64,000 bases of DNA from Caprimulgus europaeus (GCA_907165065.1 OU015524.1:62909295-62973294), one strand, 5' to 3'; positions 10,802 through 22,762 are shown, numbered from the stretch's first letter. Notes: generated by a model from the letters alone, not told the origin. Numbers and translations are program-made.

Positions 10802-12660
10802 TGCTTAAACTACCCTGCAAACTCAGCTGACAGGTGGTAAATTGGAATGGTCAGGGTTTCACTTCAACACTGAACCAGAAGGGCAGCATGGGCACAAACT
10901 GGCAAATACAGCAAGAGCAGGTTGTTGAGGTCAAATGCTTCTGGTGTCTAAGTGGAGACTGTTTTATTCTGAAGTCATTAAAAACTCAGCAGGGAACTAG
11001 CTCCTTTGTCTGCTATATTGTCTGGATGATCACCTAGCTCACCATAGAAGTTAATCTCTTTTCCTTTCTGAAACACATGTCACGACACAACTGTTAGATC
11101 ATTTGCCCGCAGGATGTTCTTCATACTGTTTTTCTAACCTATTAGCACAAAACCTCTTCTCTTTTGAGTCTCTAAAAACATAGGTGAACTTATCTGAGTC
11201 ATACATGCTCTCTTGTTCTTCAGCATCATGCAGTGATTAGAGTTATCCTTTAATTTAAGGACAGCTAATGACCATTATTTCAAATGCATACATTCCCTTC
11301 GGACGCTGAACTTGAGATACACAGAAGCTGAATTTGGAGGGGTGTGGGGCAGTACCAAAGCTGTTCAAATCTCTGAGGCTGTACTGCTTTAGCCCTTCTG
11401 AATATTATTGACTACACTAAATTGAGCATCTTTGTTTTTTAAAAATTTAGATCTGCAAATGAAGAATGTTCAGCAAATCTCACCATCACACAGACTGTGG
11501 CTGTCTGAGTTTAATTAAATTACTTGTGTCATTGTTAGTGACAGAAAAGGAGAAAATAAACAGCTGGTAAAGAGATCAATGTTGTTATTTTCAGTTCAGG
11601 GTGGTCACCTTAGCTGAAGAGCTTCTTGGATTGTTCTCTTTCCACGTATAAAGCTATATATAGCTAAGAGTTGCCTTAAAATGGCAATTATTTCACTACT
11701 TCCTCTTAAGTAGCATGGCCTCTCCCAGCGTAGGATCCAACAACTTGGAACTTGGTGATTGTTATCCTTTATATACTTAGTCTTGTCTCCAGTATAATTC
11801 GGAGCACCTCAGAGATGGCCTCTGTGCTGTAGTCCAGGCCAGCATGCAAAGCTGAGATCTGAAACTGGAATTGTGAGTATGGGTTAGATAGATGGGGGCT
11901 AAATGGGAGCTCTTGGCTTGCTGATTTCTGTCCCTTGCTACCACAGATCACCATGTTGTAATAATTTTCACAGATTGTTGAGCCTTTATCTTAAGCCTAG
12001 CTGAATTTATTCTCCCTAATTTCTGCTGAATTACTTGAATTTTCCAGGACCTCACTGGTCTGCTGGTTAGATACCTTCTGTTTTTCAGGTTACATTTGTT
12101 TGAAGTTGTTTGTTCTTTGGCAAGAAATTAATTTTAAGATATTTTTTTCATAACCTTTATTTTGCTAGCCTAAAATAAAATGAGTTCTCCTTTTCTCCAT
12201 TAGTGAAGAAGATTTTTCATTCATCTAATTAATTTAGTACCCCACACCTCCAACCCTGAAATCCCTTTTGATGTAGAGTAGATTTTGTTGAATGTAGGTT
12301 GCTGAAATTGTAGTGTCTTGTGCAGTGGCAATAATATTAATACATCTTCGAGAGCACTCAGTTTCTCTGTGATTATATTCTGGTCCTCTTCCCCATTAGC
12401 AGTGTTTCCCAGCTTTGTCAGCCATGAATTTCATTGCACTATTCTTATTTTTTGTTACCAAGATTAGTGACAAAAACAGAAAGGAAAGTTTTTTTTCAAG
12501 ACCATGGGTGGAATTAGTAACTTTCCTCTGACTTAACACATCTCTTCTGTGCTGTCTATTGGCAGGTTTCTTATCAACACTGTAATTCTCCTCCAACTGA
12601 GCCACTAGTCTCTTGGATAGCACCATAACAAACACTTTGCTAAATTAGATCCAATGAACT
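10802..12660. other. Non-coding, no recognised feature
   Basis: Unique AT-rich sequence. Short frames only (at most 79 codons), none with a recognisable family signature. No RNA gene or transposon could be supported. Confidence 0.5.
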
Positions 12661-12726
12661 CCCACAGAATCACAGTGTTTCTGAGGTGAGAAGGCATCTC
12701 TGAAGATTGACTAGTCTGAACCTCAC

Positions 12727-12918
12727 CTAGAGTACAGTGCTCAGGGACATGTCTTCCTGGGTTTTGAATATCTTCAAGGAGAGAGAATCTGCAACATCTC
12801 TGGGCAACTTCCTCCAGTGTTCAAACATTCTCATAGAAAAAAAGTTTCTTATGTTTAAATGGAATTTGCTGTATTTCAGTTTGTGCTTATTGATTCTTGT
12901 CCCGTCACTGGGCAGCAC
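12727..12918 (-). pseudogene. CR1 ORF2 C-terminal tail fragment
   Basis: Sixty-three open codons read as the last part of CR1 ORF2: INKHKLKYSKFHLNIRNFFS (residues 9-28) then FEHWRKLPRDVADSLSLKIF (about 32-51). The HKLKxxKFHLNxRxxFF version of the tail marks a CR1 sublineage different from the [11 protein letters not shown] version at 7275 and the version at 22020-22500. Confidence 0.85.
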
Positions 12919-13246
12919 TGAAGGAGCTTGGCTCCTTCTTCTTAACTCCCCCCATCAGGTATTTATACACACTGATAAGATCCCCCTGAGCCTTCCCTTC
13001 TCCGGGCTGAACAATACCTGCCTCTCTTCCTATGAAGAATGCTCCAGTCTCTTAATTATCATAGTAGCCCTTCACTGGACTTGCTCCAGTATGTCCATGT
13101 CTTCCATGTACTGGGGAGCCCAGTGCTGAGCACAGCACTCCAGGTGCATCTCACCAGGGCTGATCAGAGGGGAAGAATTACCTTCCCCCACTTGCTGCCA
13201 ACACTCATCCTAAGGGATGTTTGCTGAAAGAGCAAGTTGCTGGCTC

Positions 13247-13561
13247 TTAATCAATGTACTGTCCTCTCTGTGTGGCTCCCCCCTTGCCCTTTTTTTCTAC
13301 TCTGCCAGACTGTTTTTCACTCCCTGAGTCCCCAGGCTGTGCTGGTGCCTGGAGCTGTTCCTCCTCAGGTGCAAGGCTTTGCATTTTTTTGTTGGCTGAT
13401 TTCTCCAGCCTGTTGAGGTCCCTCTGAAGGACAGAACAACCCTCTGGCATATCAGCCATTCCTCCCAGTTTAGTGTTATCAGCGAACTTGCCAGGAGTGC
13501 ACTCAGACTCATCATCCAGGTCATTAATGAAGAAGTTAAACAGTGTTAGCCCCAGTATCAA
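13247..13561 (-). pseudogene. CR1 reverse-transcriptase palm fragment, mutated active site
   Basis: The minus-strand frame begins LGLTLFNFFINDLDDESEC (residues 3-21) and carries the RT catalytic box as FADN at residues 26-29 (about 13475-13486), followed by TKLGGMADMPEGCSVLQRDL (30-49). These are the CR1 RT signatures for 'LFNIFINDLD', 'FADD' and 'TKLGG'. In active elements the box is F/YADD, and the second aspartate binds catalytic metal; here it is asparagine. Reading passes to another frame after about residue 60: the continuation KALHLRRNSSRHQHSLG lies in the frame of 13297-13524. The fragment is therefore non-functional on two grounds. Confidence 0.9.
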
Positions 13562-13985
13562 ACCCTGGGGTTCACCACTAGTGACTGGCTTTCCACTAGA
13601 CTTTGTGCTGCTTATTGCCAGCCTTACTCATGATAACATGTTTGGTTTTACCTCTCCATCTTTAAGAGGTTTCTGGTTGGAAATAGATTCCAGGACCTGT
13701 ACCTTGATAAGACAAACAGGGTCAGGTTCATAGGTGTGTTTGTGGATAAGAGGGAACTCTAGGAGGCTACTGTTGCATCAGATCTGTGGAATATGGTTCA
13801 GCTGATAATTTTTTTTTTATTTGCTGAAGTGCAACTTGCATTTGGCAAGCACACATCAAACTAGACTAACCTGATAGTTTTTCTCTGATTATCTAAAAAC
13901 TGTTATCAGCAATAATGAAATTTGAAATAAAAAATATTTTTTGAGCTTGCAGCTTAGCTTGTTATTCCTTACCTTATCCTTTGGA

Positions 13986-14044
13986 ACTGCGATTCCTTCT
14001 TAGAAGGAGGAGTATGGTTTTTCATTCTAGAAGGAATCTGCAGT
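13986..14044. repeat. Imperfect inverted repeat (hairpin-capable)
   Basis: The left arm ACTGCGATTCCTTCT (13986-14000) is the reverse complement of the right arm AGAAGGAATCTGCAGT (14029-14044), apart from one extra base. The loop is 28 nt. The stem is shorter than a usual microRNA precursor stem, so no RNA gene is claimed. Confidence 0.8.
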
Positions 14045-16315
14045 GTAGAATATATATAGTTGGAGTGCATGAGGATACAAAACCTTTCTGTAGCTTTTCT
14101 AAACTTACTTCCGTTCCACATAAAAGGCTTTGCAATAGATATCAAACAAACATAATATCTCTTGTCTGCTTGGGGATATTTAACATAAAAGCATCTGTAA
14201 GAAGGAAATTACATAAAAATGAGATGACAGAAGTAATGGAGATTTAGATGAGGAGAAATCAGCTCTCATTATGAGGTAATAAGATTGTTTATCTGGCTGT
14301 GTATTAGAATATAGAGCTTGTCAATGCGATTTCTGTTGGCAAAGCTAGACAATGGAATGCACATCTTTCTCTTGCTTTTGGAGCTGGCAATTTCTACCCT
14401 TAGCGAGTGCATTGTTCATGTGTTTCCAAACATTTTGTGTATCATAAATAAAACACAAACTGAATGCAGGAAAGAAAGCATGATGGATGTGAACATAAAG
14501 AAAATCAAAGTTCCTTCAGTTTAATGAATTATGTCTTGACTGAAAAAATAAATCAGGACAACTGAGGAACAGGAAAGCAAATCTTCAGCAATAGTTTATT
14601 GCAATTATATATCCTGAGATGCAGGAGTTACCAGCTAAATAGACTGGACATGCTGCAATACAGTGTTAATTGTGATTCTCTGCCAGTGTTGTGAACAGTA
14701 TTGGAAAAAGCTACCTATGGGGACACAGTCTCTGATCCTGTAGGTGCTTATGGATGAGTTTAACTTTAAGCATTGATTTTTACTGAAGTCAGGGCTAAGA
14801 GCTGCCTTTTTAACTAGGTCAAAATACATCTAAGTATTTGTGGGATAAGGAGCCAGCTTTTCCTCAGAGATATCAAATCCTCACATGTCCATTAGTGGTC
14901 AATGGAAAAAAGTATATATATTTTTGATGACTTATCTTCCTTGGCATCATTTCCAGTATACACATTTGTTTGTTTATTTGTTTTTAAATTTTATTTACTT
15001 TTTACCACAAATGATAACTCTGCATTTATAGAGCTGGAAGCTACCCCACAATAGTTGCTTGGCAGTCCAGACTTGGTTGTAAAAGCATCATGTCAGTAAG
15101 CAACATACCTGAGAGGGAGCATGGGACAGATACCCTCTTCTCTGAGCTGCTTTGGCTCCCACCGGTCCCATGCATACCCTTTAGGGTGTTGGTTCTGACA
15201 CTAAATGGATTAGGAGTAGAGTCATGTTTCCAAAGCTGAGCCCTTCTCTTGACTTCTCTTCCTATAAAAGAAAAGGGAGAGGAGAATGGGCAGGGGGTTT
15301 TCTGCCATAACTCCTTTGTTCTGAAATTCACCTTCTACTATGTTTGACCCAGGCTGAACTTGATGGAAATGGGGTTTCCAGGCTTGGTTGTTCGGGAACC
15401 ACTACTTAAGGCAGCAGCAGTTGCTAGCTTTCAGGGCAGGTTGCATGTCCCTGCTTGCTTCCCAAACAAGCTCCACTCCCACCCATCTTCCCTTCCCAAC
15501 TTTAGGCTCTTTGCTTCCTTCTACACACCATTCTTAAGCAGCAGTTCACTCCCTGGCTCCTATTTCCTACCTTTCCTTTCCTATCTGCCAAAATGAGGAC
15601 TTGAATCCTACTCCTCTTCCTTCTTAATTGCTCTTCTTTCACCTCAGGGGTAAACAGGATCTAGCCTTTCTTCCATCCTAATCCAGTGCTCTCTACCTCA
15701 TTGTGTCAAGTTCCTGCAGTTTGCATTGGAATTACAGGCATGGTTGTGTTGGATGCTAATTGTATCAACTCCTGATTGCCCTCTGGGAACCATAAGGGAT
15801 TATCCAGCAGCTCCTGTGGAAACCTCCATGCAGCATTGTTAAGAACTGCTGTTGCCATCTGCCCCACGCATTCACCTGGAAGAGTTTTCCACACCCTTGT
15901 GCTATGCAGACCATGGATCAGAACCTCAGATCTTGACATCTGTTATGTGGGACTGCCAAGAAAACTGAAGGACTGGATTTTTGGGTGCGACAGCTATGTG
16001 TTGTGGAGTGTCTGTGTATGCTAAGAAAGAATATACACTTGGGCAGAGAGAAGGGAAAGAGGGTTTGTACTTAAGCTGCAGGAATGTGAACTGGCCATCT
16101 ATAGTATTTTAGTGTTGTGACATAATTTCCAACATTGTATCCACTTTGTCCATGAAGCATGAACTTCCACTTAAAATTGACTGCCTGGGAGCACAAAAGA
16201 ACTTGTTACTAAAGCCAATTTAATCTTTTACAGATCTATGAATCAGAGACTTGAAGTGATAATTTTGTGTCAACATCAACCTTATGATAGCTACTCTCCA
16301 ATTTTCACAATGCAG

Positions 16316-16352
16316 TTTGGTTTGTTTTTTGTTTGTTTTTTTTTTTTTTTCT
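16316..16352. repeat. T-rich low-complexity tract
   Basis: GTTT-type units pass into a T run of about 17. On the minus strand this would be an A-rich tail, but no retroposon body can be recognised next to it. Confidence 0.85.
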
Positions 16353-17591
16353 TTCTGAAATATTTGAAGAAGAATGGTGTTACTAAAACACATCACGTAG
16401 CTGGCTCCTCATTTCAGTGGAAATTGTGCATCTAACTTACTCAGGCTTGCTTGTGAAAGTCACCCTCATCTAAGGAAAAAAACCCCAAGAATAAAGCCTC
16501 TAGATGCTCAGTATATTCTCACCCACATGTGAAAAACCTGCCATGCTTTGTATTTAGGCTATGCTTAGAATGGGTCAATTAAACAACTAGTGGACATTTA
16601 AATAAGCAGTCAATTGATTGTGAGATCCCTGTTTATTCTGCTATATTAGTATGCTCTTTATAGTTGTTGCCTATGCCCACAAGCAAAGCATACTGATAAT
16701 GTGCTTCTAAAGCTCAGGAGGCACGCTTCTCTGGTCCTTCAATCTTTTCTAAACAAAGCAGTGTGTGTCATACAGAAAACTGATTGAAACCTGTGGCGTG
16801 TTGTGGACTAAGATTTAATGCAAAAGCTTTCAGACATGCTAGTAAAGGATGTCCAAATAGCAGGGAAACTTGGTTTTTCAGATCGGTCTCTGTAAAAGCT
16901 CCATCAGTATGTATTCACAGAACTATTCATAAAAACGTTGTGTCTGTGCATGGAATGTTTATTTATAGCCATGTTTTAGATATAAGCAGCATCATTTTTA
17001 ACAGTTTTGAAAGAAAAAAGTTTGGGAGAGGCTCTCTAAGAGTTTAAGCTGGGTGATCCAGGAACCTGGGGTCATGTACAAGGCACTGACCTAGGAGCCA
17101 GTTACTTGAAGCTCACGTGTTCTCTGTGCCATTGTCCTCCTGAAAGATGGGAGACACATCTCTTCCTGCTCTTAGCTTTCCTTTTTTGTCTTCATTAGTA
17201 TTGTCTATTTGGACTATAGCGTGTTTGTGACAGAGAGGTTCAGATCCAATCCATCAAGATCACCTAAGATCTTAAGTGACTTTCAGACGGGCAGGTCTTC
17301 TTTTCATCAACTGTACCTTTCTAGACTGAATATAAAGGGAATCTAACTTAGATTACAGTCAATAACAGCCAATATTAAGTTTGCTTGAACTGTATAGTCA
17401 GTTGCTATGTCTGGAGTATACCACAGCTGGACTCTCCAAGGACATCTGTGACTCAAATAATCACTATGCCAAGAACTGTTTCTGTTTTGCCTCCTAGGAT
17501 ATATACTGGCTTTATTTTAGCCTACTTCTGATTAAATGTCTTAGACAATGTAAATGTATTTATTCAAAAGCCATCTGGACATAGCCTTTGG

Positions 17592-17685
17592 CAACTGGAT
17601 TTAGGTGACCCTGCTTGAGCAGGGGGTTTGGACAAGGTAGCCTCCACAGGTCCCATCCAGCCTCAACCATCCTGTGATTCTATGA
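17592..17685 (+). mobile_element. CR1 3'-end fragment (plus strand)
   Basis: About 94 bp contain only the terminal part of CR1: GACCCTGCTTGAGCAGGGGG-type hairpin sequence, then 'tcccatccagcctcaaccatcctgtgattctatga'. The CCTGCTTGAGCAGG stretch is the well-known self-complementary element near the CR1 3' end. Very strong 5' truncation. Confidence 0.92.
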
Positions 17686-18936
17686 AATACAACAGGAAAT
17701 TAGAGAAGAGTGTGCAGAAGGCAAAAAAAGAAAAGGAAAACCTGTGATAGTGTTGTGGGATACCTAGAAGCAGTTGCTGCTTGCTCATGAAGATGTTTGC
17801 TTCAATATGAATGCAAAAACCTTTGTGGTTTGCTTGGATTGAACTGTAATGTGGCTCTGTGAAATGCAGAAAAGTGGCGATGGGGATGAATGCAGTCTAT
17901 TTGGCCTTTAGGTGGAAAAGGTGTGGGCAGCAGCTTGAGCCTTTAATAATTGAGTATGTTGGTACAGAAGTGAAGTCCCTTCCTTCCTCTCAGCCATATG
18001 CTTGCCCTTTTTTAATGCCCTTTGTAAGCCTGACACTGAAACTCAGAAAACATTATCTTACTCTAGCAATACATGCCTTAATGGCAGCTGAAGCTGAAAA
18101 TCTTTTTTTGCAATTTTAAATCTCTCTGTTAGTCTAGTATAAAAGTCAATGATACCTAATGACCACCTGGGAAATTATTCATTCCTTTGGATTAATCCAA
18201 CCAGTTAATTTCTTTACTTATTTTTTATGCCTTCTAAGTTATTTAATGCCTACAGCCACCTTCCATTTTAGAAGTTATTTGGCCAAGATAAACATATTTA
18301 ATGATTTTAATCTTTCTACATAAATCAGTCTCTCATATTGTATATTCTGAGGTTATACCAGCTGGAGAAGGTGAAGGAAGCTAGTGTCATGGATTAATAT
18401 TCCCAGCTCATGTGTGCTCATCTTGTTGCCAGATGGTTGAGAGAAGAGATTTTGAACATGTTCCTGGATAAAAATAGTCCTGGTTGGTCAGGAGTGGAAT
18501 GCTTCTTCTCTTTTTCCAAAAATCTATATGGTCCAGCAGTGAGGACAGTCCAGGGGCTGGAACATCAGAATTTGTGAGCAAATTAAGGAACGCCTGAATT
18601 TATGTCTCTGCTTTAACTTCAGTCACCTTTTTCCTATTACTATTAGCAAATCACTCAGGGACAGACCCTCAGAGGTGCTTGCACTCAGGTTTTCTCTGCA
18701 GCACTGCAAAACCTGACTCCTTCATAGTCATTCCAAGCACAGAGTTGAAAGCGTAGGTTTCCTATGCCGTGTGCAGAGAGAAGCAGCCACCCAACCATGA
18801 GAGAAATGCACAGGAAAGTTTTAGGCACCATCTTAACAGGCCTTGTGAGAGGTGACTACTTATTTTACATGATTCTTACTGTCAACACTTTTACCTGAGG
18901 TGGTTTAATTGCTCAAATGCAGAGGTGTGGTTGAAC

Positions 18937-18967
18937 CATGAATATTGAATATTGAACCATATTCATG
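18937..18967. repeat. Perfect 9-bp inverted repeat
   Basis: CATGAATAT (18937-18945) and ATATTCATG (18959-18967) are exact reverse complements separated by 13 nt. The motif TTGAACCAT also occurs twice across the same region (18932 and 18952), so the element combines direct and inverted repetition. Confidence 0.85.
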
Positions 18968-19802
18968 AGTAGCTGCTGAGCTGCACTGAAAACGTCCAAG
19001 ATGACTGAGAGGGGAATTAAATTCTTTGCTTAATTGGGAGCAAAGACTCAAGGTCTTCTCCATCCTGGGCAAGTGCTTTAGCCATGGGTAATACCTTCCT
19101 GCCCCTTTGCTGGGAGGATATCCCTCTATCCTTAGACTTCTGGCTGCTCAGAGCTTAGCTCTGATGTAATCGCTGGGAACTGCCAGGGCAAGAATTATGC
19201 CTTAGGAGCATCCCCCAAGACCTGTGGCCCTGGTGGTTTGGTGAAAGCTAGAGTGAGCACCAGCGGTACCCAGGGTATGCTTGGGGTTAGGTGGCTGCTG
19301 AGCAGTGACCTCCAGCCTTTCCCTGCTGCCTGCACTGGGGGTTGGGGTGCACAACTCAGCAAAGGGCGCGGGTGGGCAAGGGACTGGCTTCCCTGCATCA
19401 ACTCACCTGGCAGATGGGGATAATGGGGCTTTGCTGTCCCTTAGGGGTGCCGTAAGGATAAATAGATTAAAAGATTGTGCAATGCTTGGAGGTGTGCGAT
19501 GAGGGACTTTAGAAGAAGTTAAGATCTGTCAGCAGTACAACGAAAGATCTTCTTCAGTTTAAGTACTGCAATGTTAATGCTATCTTGAAAACAGCATCTG
19601 CCTCTTCCTAACTGAAATGATCCAAATAATTTTCATTTTGCAGTTTTTGGAAAAGAAGCATTTCTGTCTAGCTAAAACTTCTTTATTTTATGCCAAATTT
19701 ATCTTCAAATGTTGGGATTTTAAAACTTTAATTTCCCTCTTTTTTTTGAGGGGAAAAAGAGAAGTCATAATTGGCCAGTTTTCAAAAAAACTCCAATGTG
19801 TT

Positions 19803-19838
19803 GGGTTTTGTTTTTGGTTTTGTTTTTGTTTTTTCCTT
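19803..19838. repeat. (GTTTTT)n-type T-rich tract
   Basis: Repeated GTTTT/GTTTTT units, imperfect. Low-complexity sequence with no associated gene or transposon body. Confidence 0.8.
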
Positions 19839-19969
19839 TTCACACTATATTCCTTTCTAATATGGGAAACTCACTTGAAGTGTTCATTGTTTATTTGATG
19901 CTACCTGACAAGTAGAAGCCAGCTTAAGAACTTTGGTTTGTGTCTTTCAGCTTCACAACTTAACAACTG

Positions 19970-20030
19970 AGGTGAGGAAAACTACTACAATCCTCAGACT
20001 TACCAAGTGGCTTGTGGTCACTCTGTTTTA
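19970..20030 (-). repeat. MIR-like SINE relic (minus strand)
   Basis: 'aggtgaggaaaactactacaa' followed by 'tcctcagacttaccaagtggc' and 'ttgtggtcac' follows the reverse-complemented MIR core 'gatgaggaaactgaggcacagagaggttaagtgacttgcccaaggtcac'. Short and degraded. Confidence 0.45.
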
Positions 20031-20195
20031 CACAGTGATGTTGTTATTAAGCAAATGATTTTTATTGTCTCATAACTGTATATATAGTAAAGTGTAGTAA
20101 CAGTTACAGTCTTTTCTTGATACCAGGATGGTAACTTTTGGTTCATTTTCTTTTCTTTCAGTTTTATATCAACAACTTCGAACAGGAATTAAAGC

Positions 20196-20213
20196 AATAA
20201 TAATAATAATATT
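20196..20213. repeat. (AAT)n microsatellite, short
   Basis: About six AAT units, interrupted at the 3' side (ATATTAATATAG). Confidence 0.9.
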
Positions 20214-22019
20214 AATATAGCACAAAGTGCATAATTGGGTAAAGTTGCCAATTTTTTATTAAGATCAAAATCTGGACTTCTCTTTTTCCTCGGTGTGATC
20301 TAAAAGTAATTAAAAACAATGAAGCTCTCCCAGTTCTCTCCTTTGTGACATTTATTTATTCTAATTCTTAAGGCCTCAAAGACTTGTGTTTGTTCTCTGT
20401 CACTCATTAGCATGTGTGGGATTGGAATCTGTGGGATTTCTCTGTTTAAAAATACAATGTTTTCTTCTCAAAAGATGTCAGACTCATGAAAGTGTTGATT
20501 TATTTTAATGGCATACATTGAAGTAGATGAATGAGGAGCATTACTACTCTCTTTTCATATTAATTATCAATTACATGGACATCATTTATTTGCTCTGCGA
20601 TTGCTCTGCTTCATTTGTGGTGCCCAAGCATAATATGGCTTTCATTTACCAGCTCTCTGCTGGTAGGGCACTAGGTAGTGTACTTTGCATGGCACAAGTA
20701 AAATTAACTTGTTCTTTTTAACCCTGAGGGGATGTCTTCAAAAATTTATATTTCTTATTCTGATTCTTTCAACAGCTTATCTAACAAATAGAGCTTATTT
20801 GCCTTAAAAGTGCATAACATGACTGAGCAGTTACATTTTGCCCAGCACATAACCCATCACATTTTAATTTTCATCTAGAGAAGCAGAAATTTTCTCCTTA
20901 GATATTTGCAAAAAAGATTACACTGGCATAAGGCAAAATGAGAAGTGTGCTCAATTTCTGTTCTGTGTTGTCTTGGGAGGTAACTTGCTACCAAGTAGAA
21001 AGCATCTTGCTTTATAAATATTATAGCATCTCTGTTGTTTTTAGCTACATAGGCTTTTCTTAAAACGAAAACGTAGACTTGTAGAAGTGAAATGGAATGT
21101 AAAATAAGTTGAGGTGGCAATCTGGGCTACCTTTGTATAGGATCATATGAGGAAAAAGGACAGAGAAGGAAAAATTGATAGAGAATGGGTATCTGAGGTT
21201 CTCCTTTAGGCTCCAGATTAATGGCGAGGAGCCTGAAAGCAAGATTGGGTTACTGCTACTTATGGTAAGATGCCCCAGAAGCTGAGATGGTGGAATCTTT
21301 GATACCTTTAGATTCCCCAAAGGAAAATCAGCAGGATGAATTCTGGAGAAACTCCATTCTTGCACTACAATTTGTCCAAAACTTGTTGGTTTTGACCTGT
21401 CAGTAGTTTCCAATGAAAATTTTTTTTGTTGGGAAAGTCCCCAGCAAGTGTAATAAGATCCATATTGAATTCTTGTCATGATAACATATGAACGAGTAAT
21501 AGCTGGTTGCTCAAGTGGGTAAAAGGACTGAGAACATCTAGAAAAGGCTACAGCGAACTATGCTGTTGATTTGATGTACGGCCTGAAGAATGCCAATACT
21601 GTTATTAAAGACTTGCTGACTCCATCAAATGCAACCCTGTTGAATGATTCTGCCCAAATGTCTTCACAGTCCTTCCTGTTGCTTTCTGTTTGCTTTTAAT
21701 TTCACAGACTCTTGCATGAAGACAGAATGGATTTTGCCCATGATTTCATCTGCTTCTCCGTCTGGTCTCTGGCTGAGCTCCTAGTCCCCTGTGACATCAT
21801 TGTATTCCTCATTTCATCTGTCTCCTGCTGGGATCAGAGAGTCTTTTATTTGTCCTCTCTGGATCAGACGAGTGGAGGGGCACTATAGTCCCCTTGCAGA
21901 TCCTGGTTTCTAACTGAAGTTATGTACTCTCTCATGCCCATCTCCGGAGACCCTGGAAATAAATACCAGCTGGGATTCCAGTCACAGCAGTACCTGTAAT
22001 GGCTGACTATTCATAATGT

Positions 22020-22755
22020 GTCATAGAATCATAGAATGGTTAGGGTTGGAAGGGACCATCTAGTTCCAACCTCCCCTGCCATGAGCAGGGACACCTTCCA
22101 CTAGACCAGGTTGCGCAAAGCCTCATCCAGCCTGGCCTTGAACACTTCCAGGGAGGGGGCAGCCACAGCTTCTCAGGGCAACCTGTTCCAGTGTCTCACC
22201 ACCCTCATAGGAAAAGATTTCTTCCTAAAAATCTAATCTAAACCCACCCTCTTCAATTTTTAAGCCGTTACCCCTCATCCTATTGCTACCTACCTTTGTA
22301 AAAAGTCCTTCCCCAGCTTTCCTGTAGCCCCTTCAAGTACTGGAAGGCAGCTATAAGATCTCCCCAGAGCCTTCTTTTCTCCAGGCTCAACAGCCCCAAT
22401 TTTCTCAGCCTGTCCTCGTAGAAGAGGTGCTCCAGCCCTCTGATCATCTTCATGGCCCTCCTCCAGACTCACTTCAACAGGTCTGTGTGCTTCTTATGTT
22501 GGGGGCCCTACAGCTGGACACAATACTGCAGGTGGGGTCTCATGAGAGAGGAGTAGAGGGGGAGAATCACCTCCCTCGACCTGCTGGCCATGCTTCTCTT
22601 GATGCAGCCCAGGATACAGTTGGCCTTGGCTGTCAGTGCACATTGCCGGCTCATGTTGAGCTTCTTGTCCATCAGCACCCACAAGTCCTCCTCCTCAGGG
22701 CTGCTCTTGATACACCCAGCCTGTATTTGTGCTTGGGATTGCCCAATGTCAATTA
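22020..22755 (-). mobile_element. CR1 LINE, 5'-truncated, about 0.74 kb (minus strand)
   Basis: The CR1 3' terminus is at the left (TCATAGAATCATAGAATGGT, 22021-22040), followed by 'ggttggaagggaccatctagttccaacc', 'ccctgccatgagcagggacacc' and the reverse-complemented ORF2 tail up to about 22755. The minus strand encodes the CR1 '[13 protein letters not shown]', '[20 protein letters not shown]' and '[19 protein letters not shown]' blocks. The element truncates at the 'QYRLG' position of ORF2. This family, with the GGCAGGGG hairpin and GGTTGGAAGGGACC end, differs from the copies at 7270 and 12661. Frameshifts break the ORF. Confidence 0.96.
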
Positions 22756-22762
22756 ATAACAT
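22508..22762 (-). pseudogene. CR1 ORF2 remnant (downstream of RT)
   Basis: A minus-strand frame of 84 codons carries CR1 ORF2 sequence downstream of the RT active site: [20 protein letters not shown] (about residues 23-42), [20 protein letters not shown] (about 48-67) and MRPHLQYC (about 73-80). The first dozen or so residues are host flank or out-of-frame element sequence. A stop after 'QYCVQL' and frameshifts beyond 22508 separate it from the C-terminal tail. Confidence 0.9.

Larger units (their letters stand above)
12661..13745 (-). mobile_element. Decayed CR1 LINE with internal deletion (minus strand)
   Basis: Read on the minus strand from 13745 to 12661, this is one degraded CR1. It runs from the RT finger/palm region ('actagtgactggc...accctggggttcacc' in plus orientation at about 13555-13590), through the FADD-box region, to the ORF2 tail and a CR1-like 3' end (CCCACAGAATCACAGTG at 12661). 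Between the 'CKALHLRR...SLAE' part (about 13300-13400) and the part equivalent to [19 protein letters not shown] (about 13130-13190), roughly 50-60 codons expected in CR1 are missing. The two halves otherwise keep order and orientation. It belongs to a different, older lineage than the copy at 22020. Frameshifts and stops are many; it is dead. Confidence 0.9.
13746..17591. other. Non-coding; inverted repeat and T-rich tract only
   Basis: The stretch holds a 15-bp imperfect inverted repeat (13986-14044) and a T-rich tract (16316-16352). A weak MIR-like plus-strand similarity lies around 17065-17165 ('gttacttgaagctcacgtgttctctgtgccattgtcctcctgaaagatggg'). Frames are at most 96 codons and without family signatures. 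No gene called. Confidence 0.5.
17686..22019. other. Non-coding; simple repeats and a MIR-like relic
   Basis: No gene is recognisable. Included are an inverted repeat (18937-18967), a locally GC-rich patch at about 19195-19400, a GTTTTT-type tract (19803-19838), a MIR-like relic (19970-20030) and a short (AAT)n (20196-20213). A minus-strand open frame of 139 codons at 21060-21479 has no recognisable domain and is within the length range expected by chance. Confidence 0.5.

Noticed and set aside
13475..13486. Reverse-transcriptase catalytic box as evidence of an active RT gene or retron
   Set aside because: Flanking residues are CR1-type, the box is FADN not FADD, and the frame shifts soon after. 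It is a dead LINE fragment.
15266..15300. Purine-rich run followed by TG (AAAAGAAAAGGGAGAGGAGAA), a second possible PPT/LTR junction
   Set aside because: The following sequence shows no LTR-like features and the purine tract lacks the pure G block next to the TG.
17065..17165. Weak MIR-like similarity on the plus strand
   Set aside because: Only scattered words match (CTCTGTGCC..TTGTCCTCCTG). Too little to list as an element.
21060..21479. 139-codon minus-strand open frame
   Set aside because: No recognisable domain, no neighbouring exon-like signals, and the length is within what I expect by chance in about 128,000 codon positions of AT-rich DNA.
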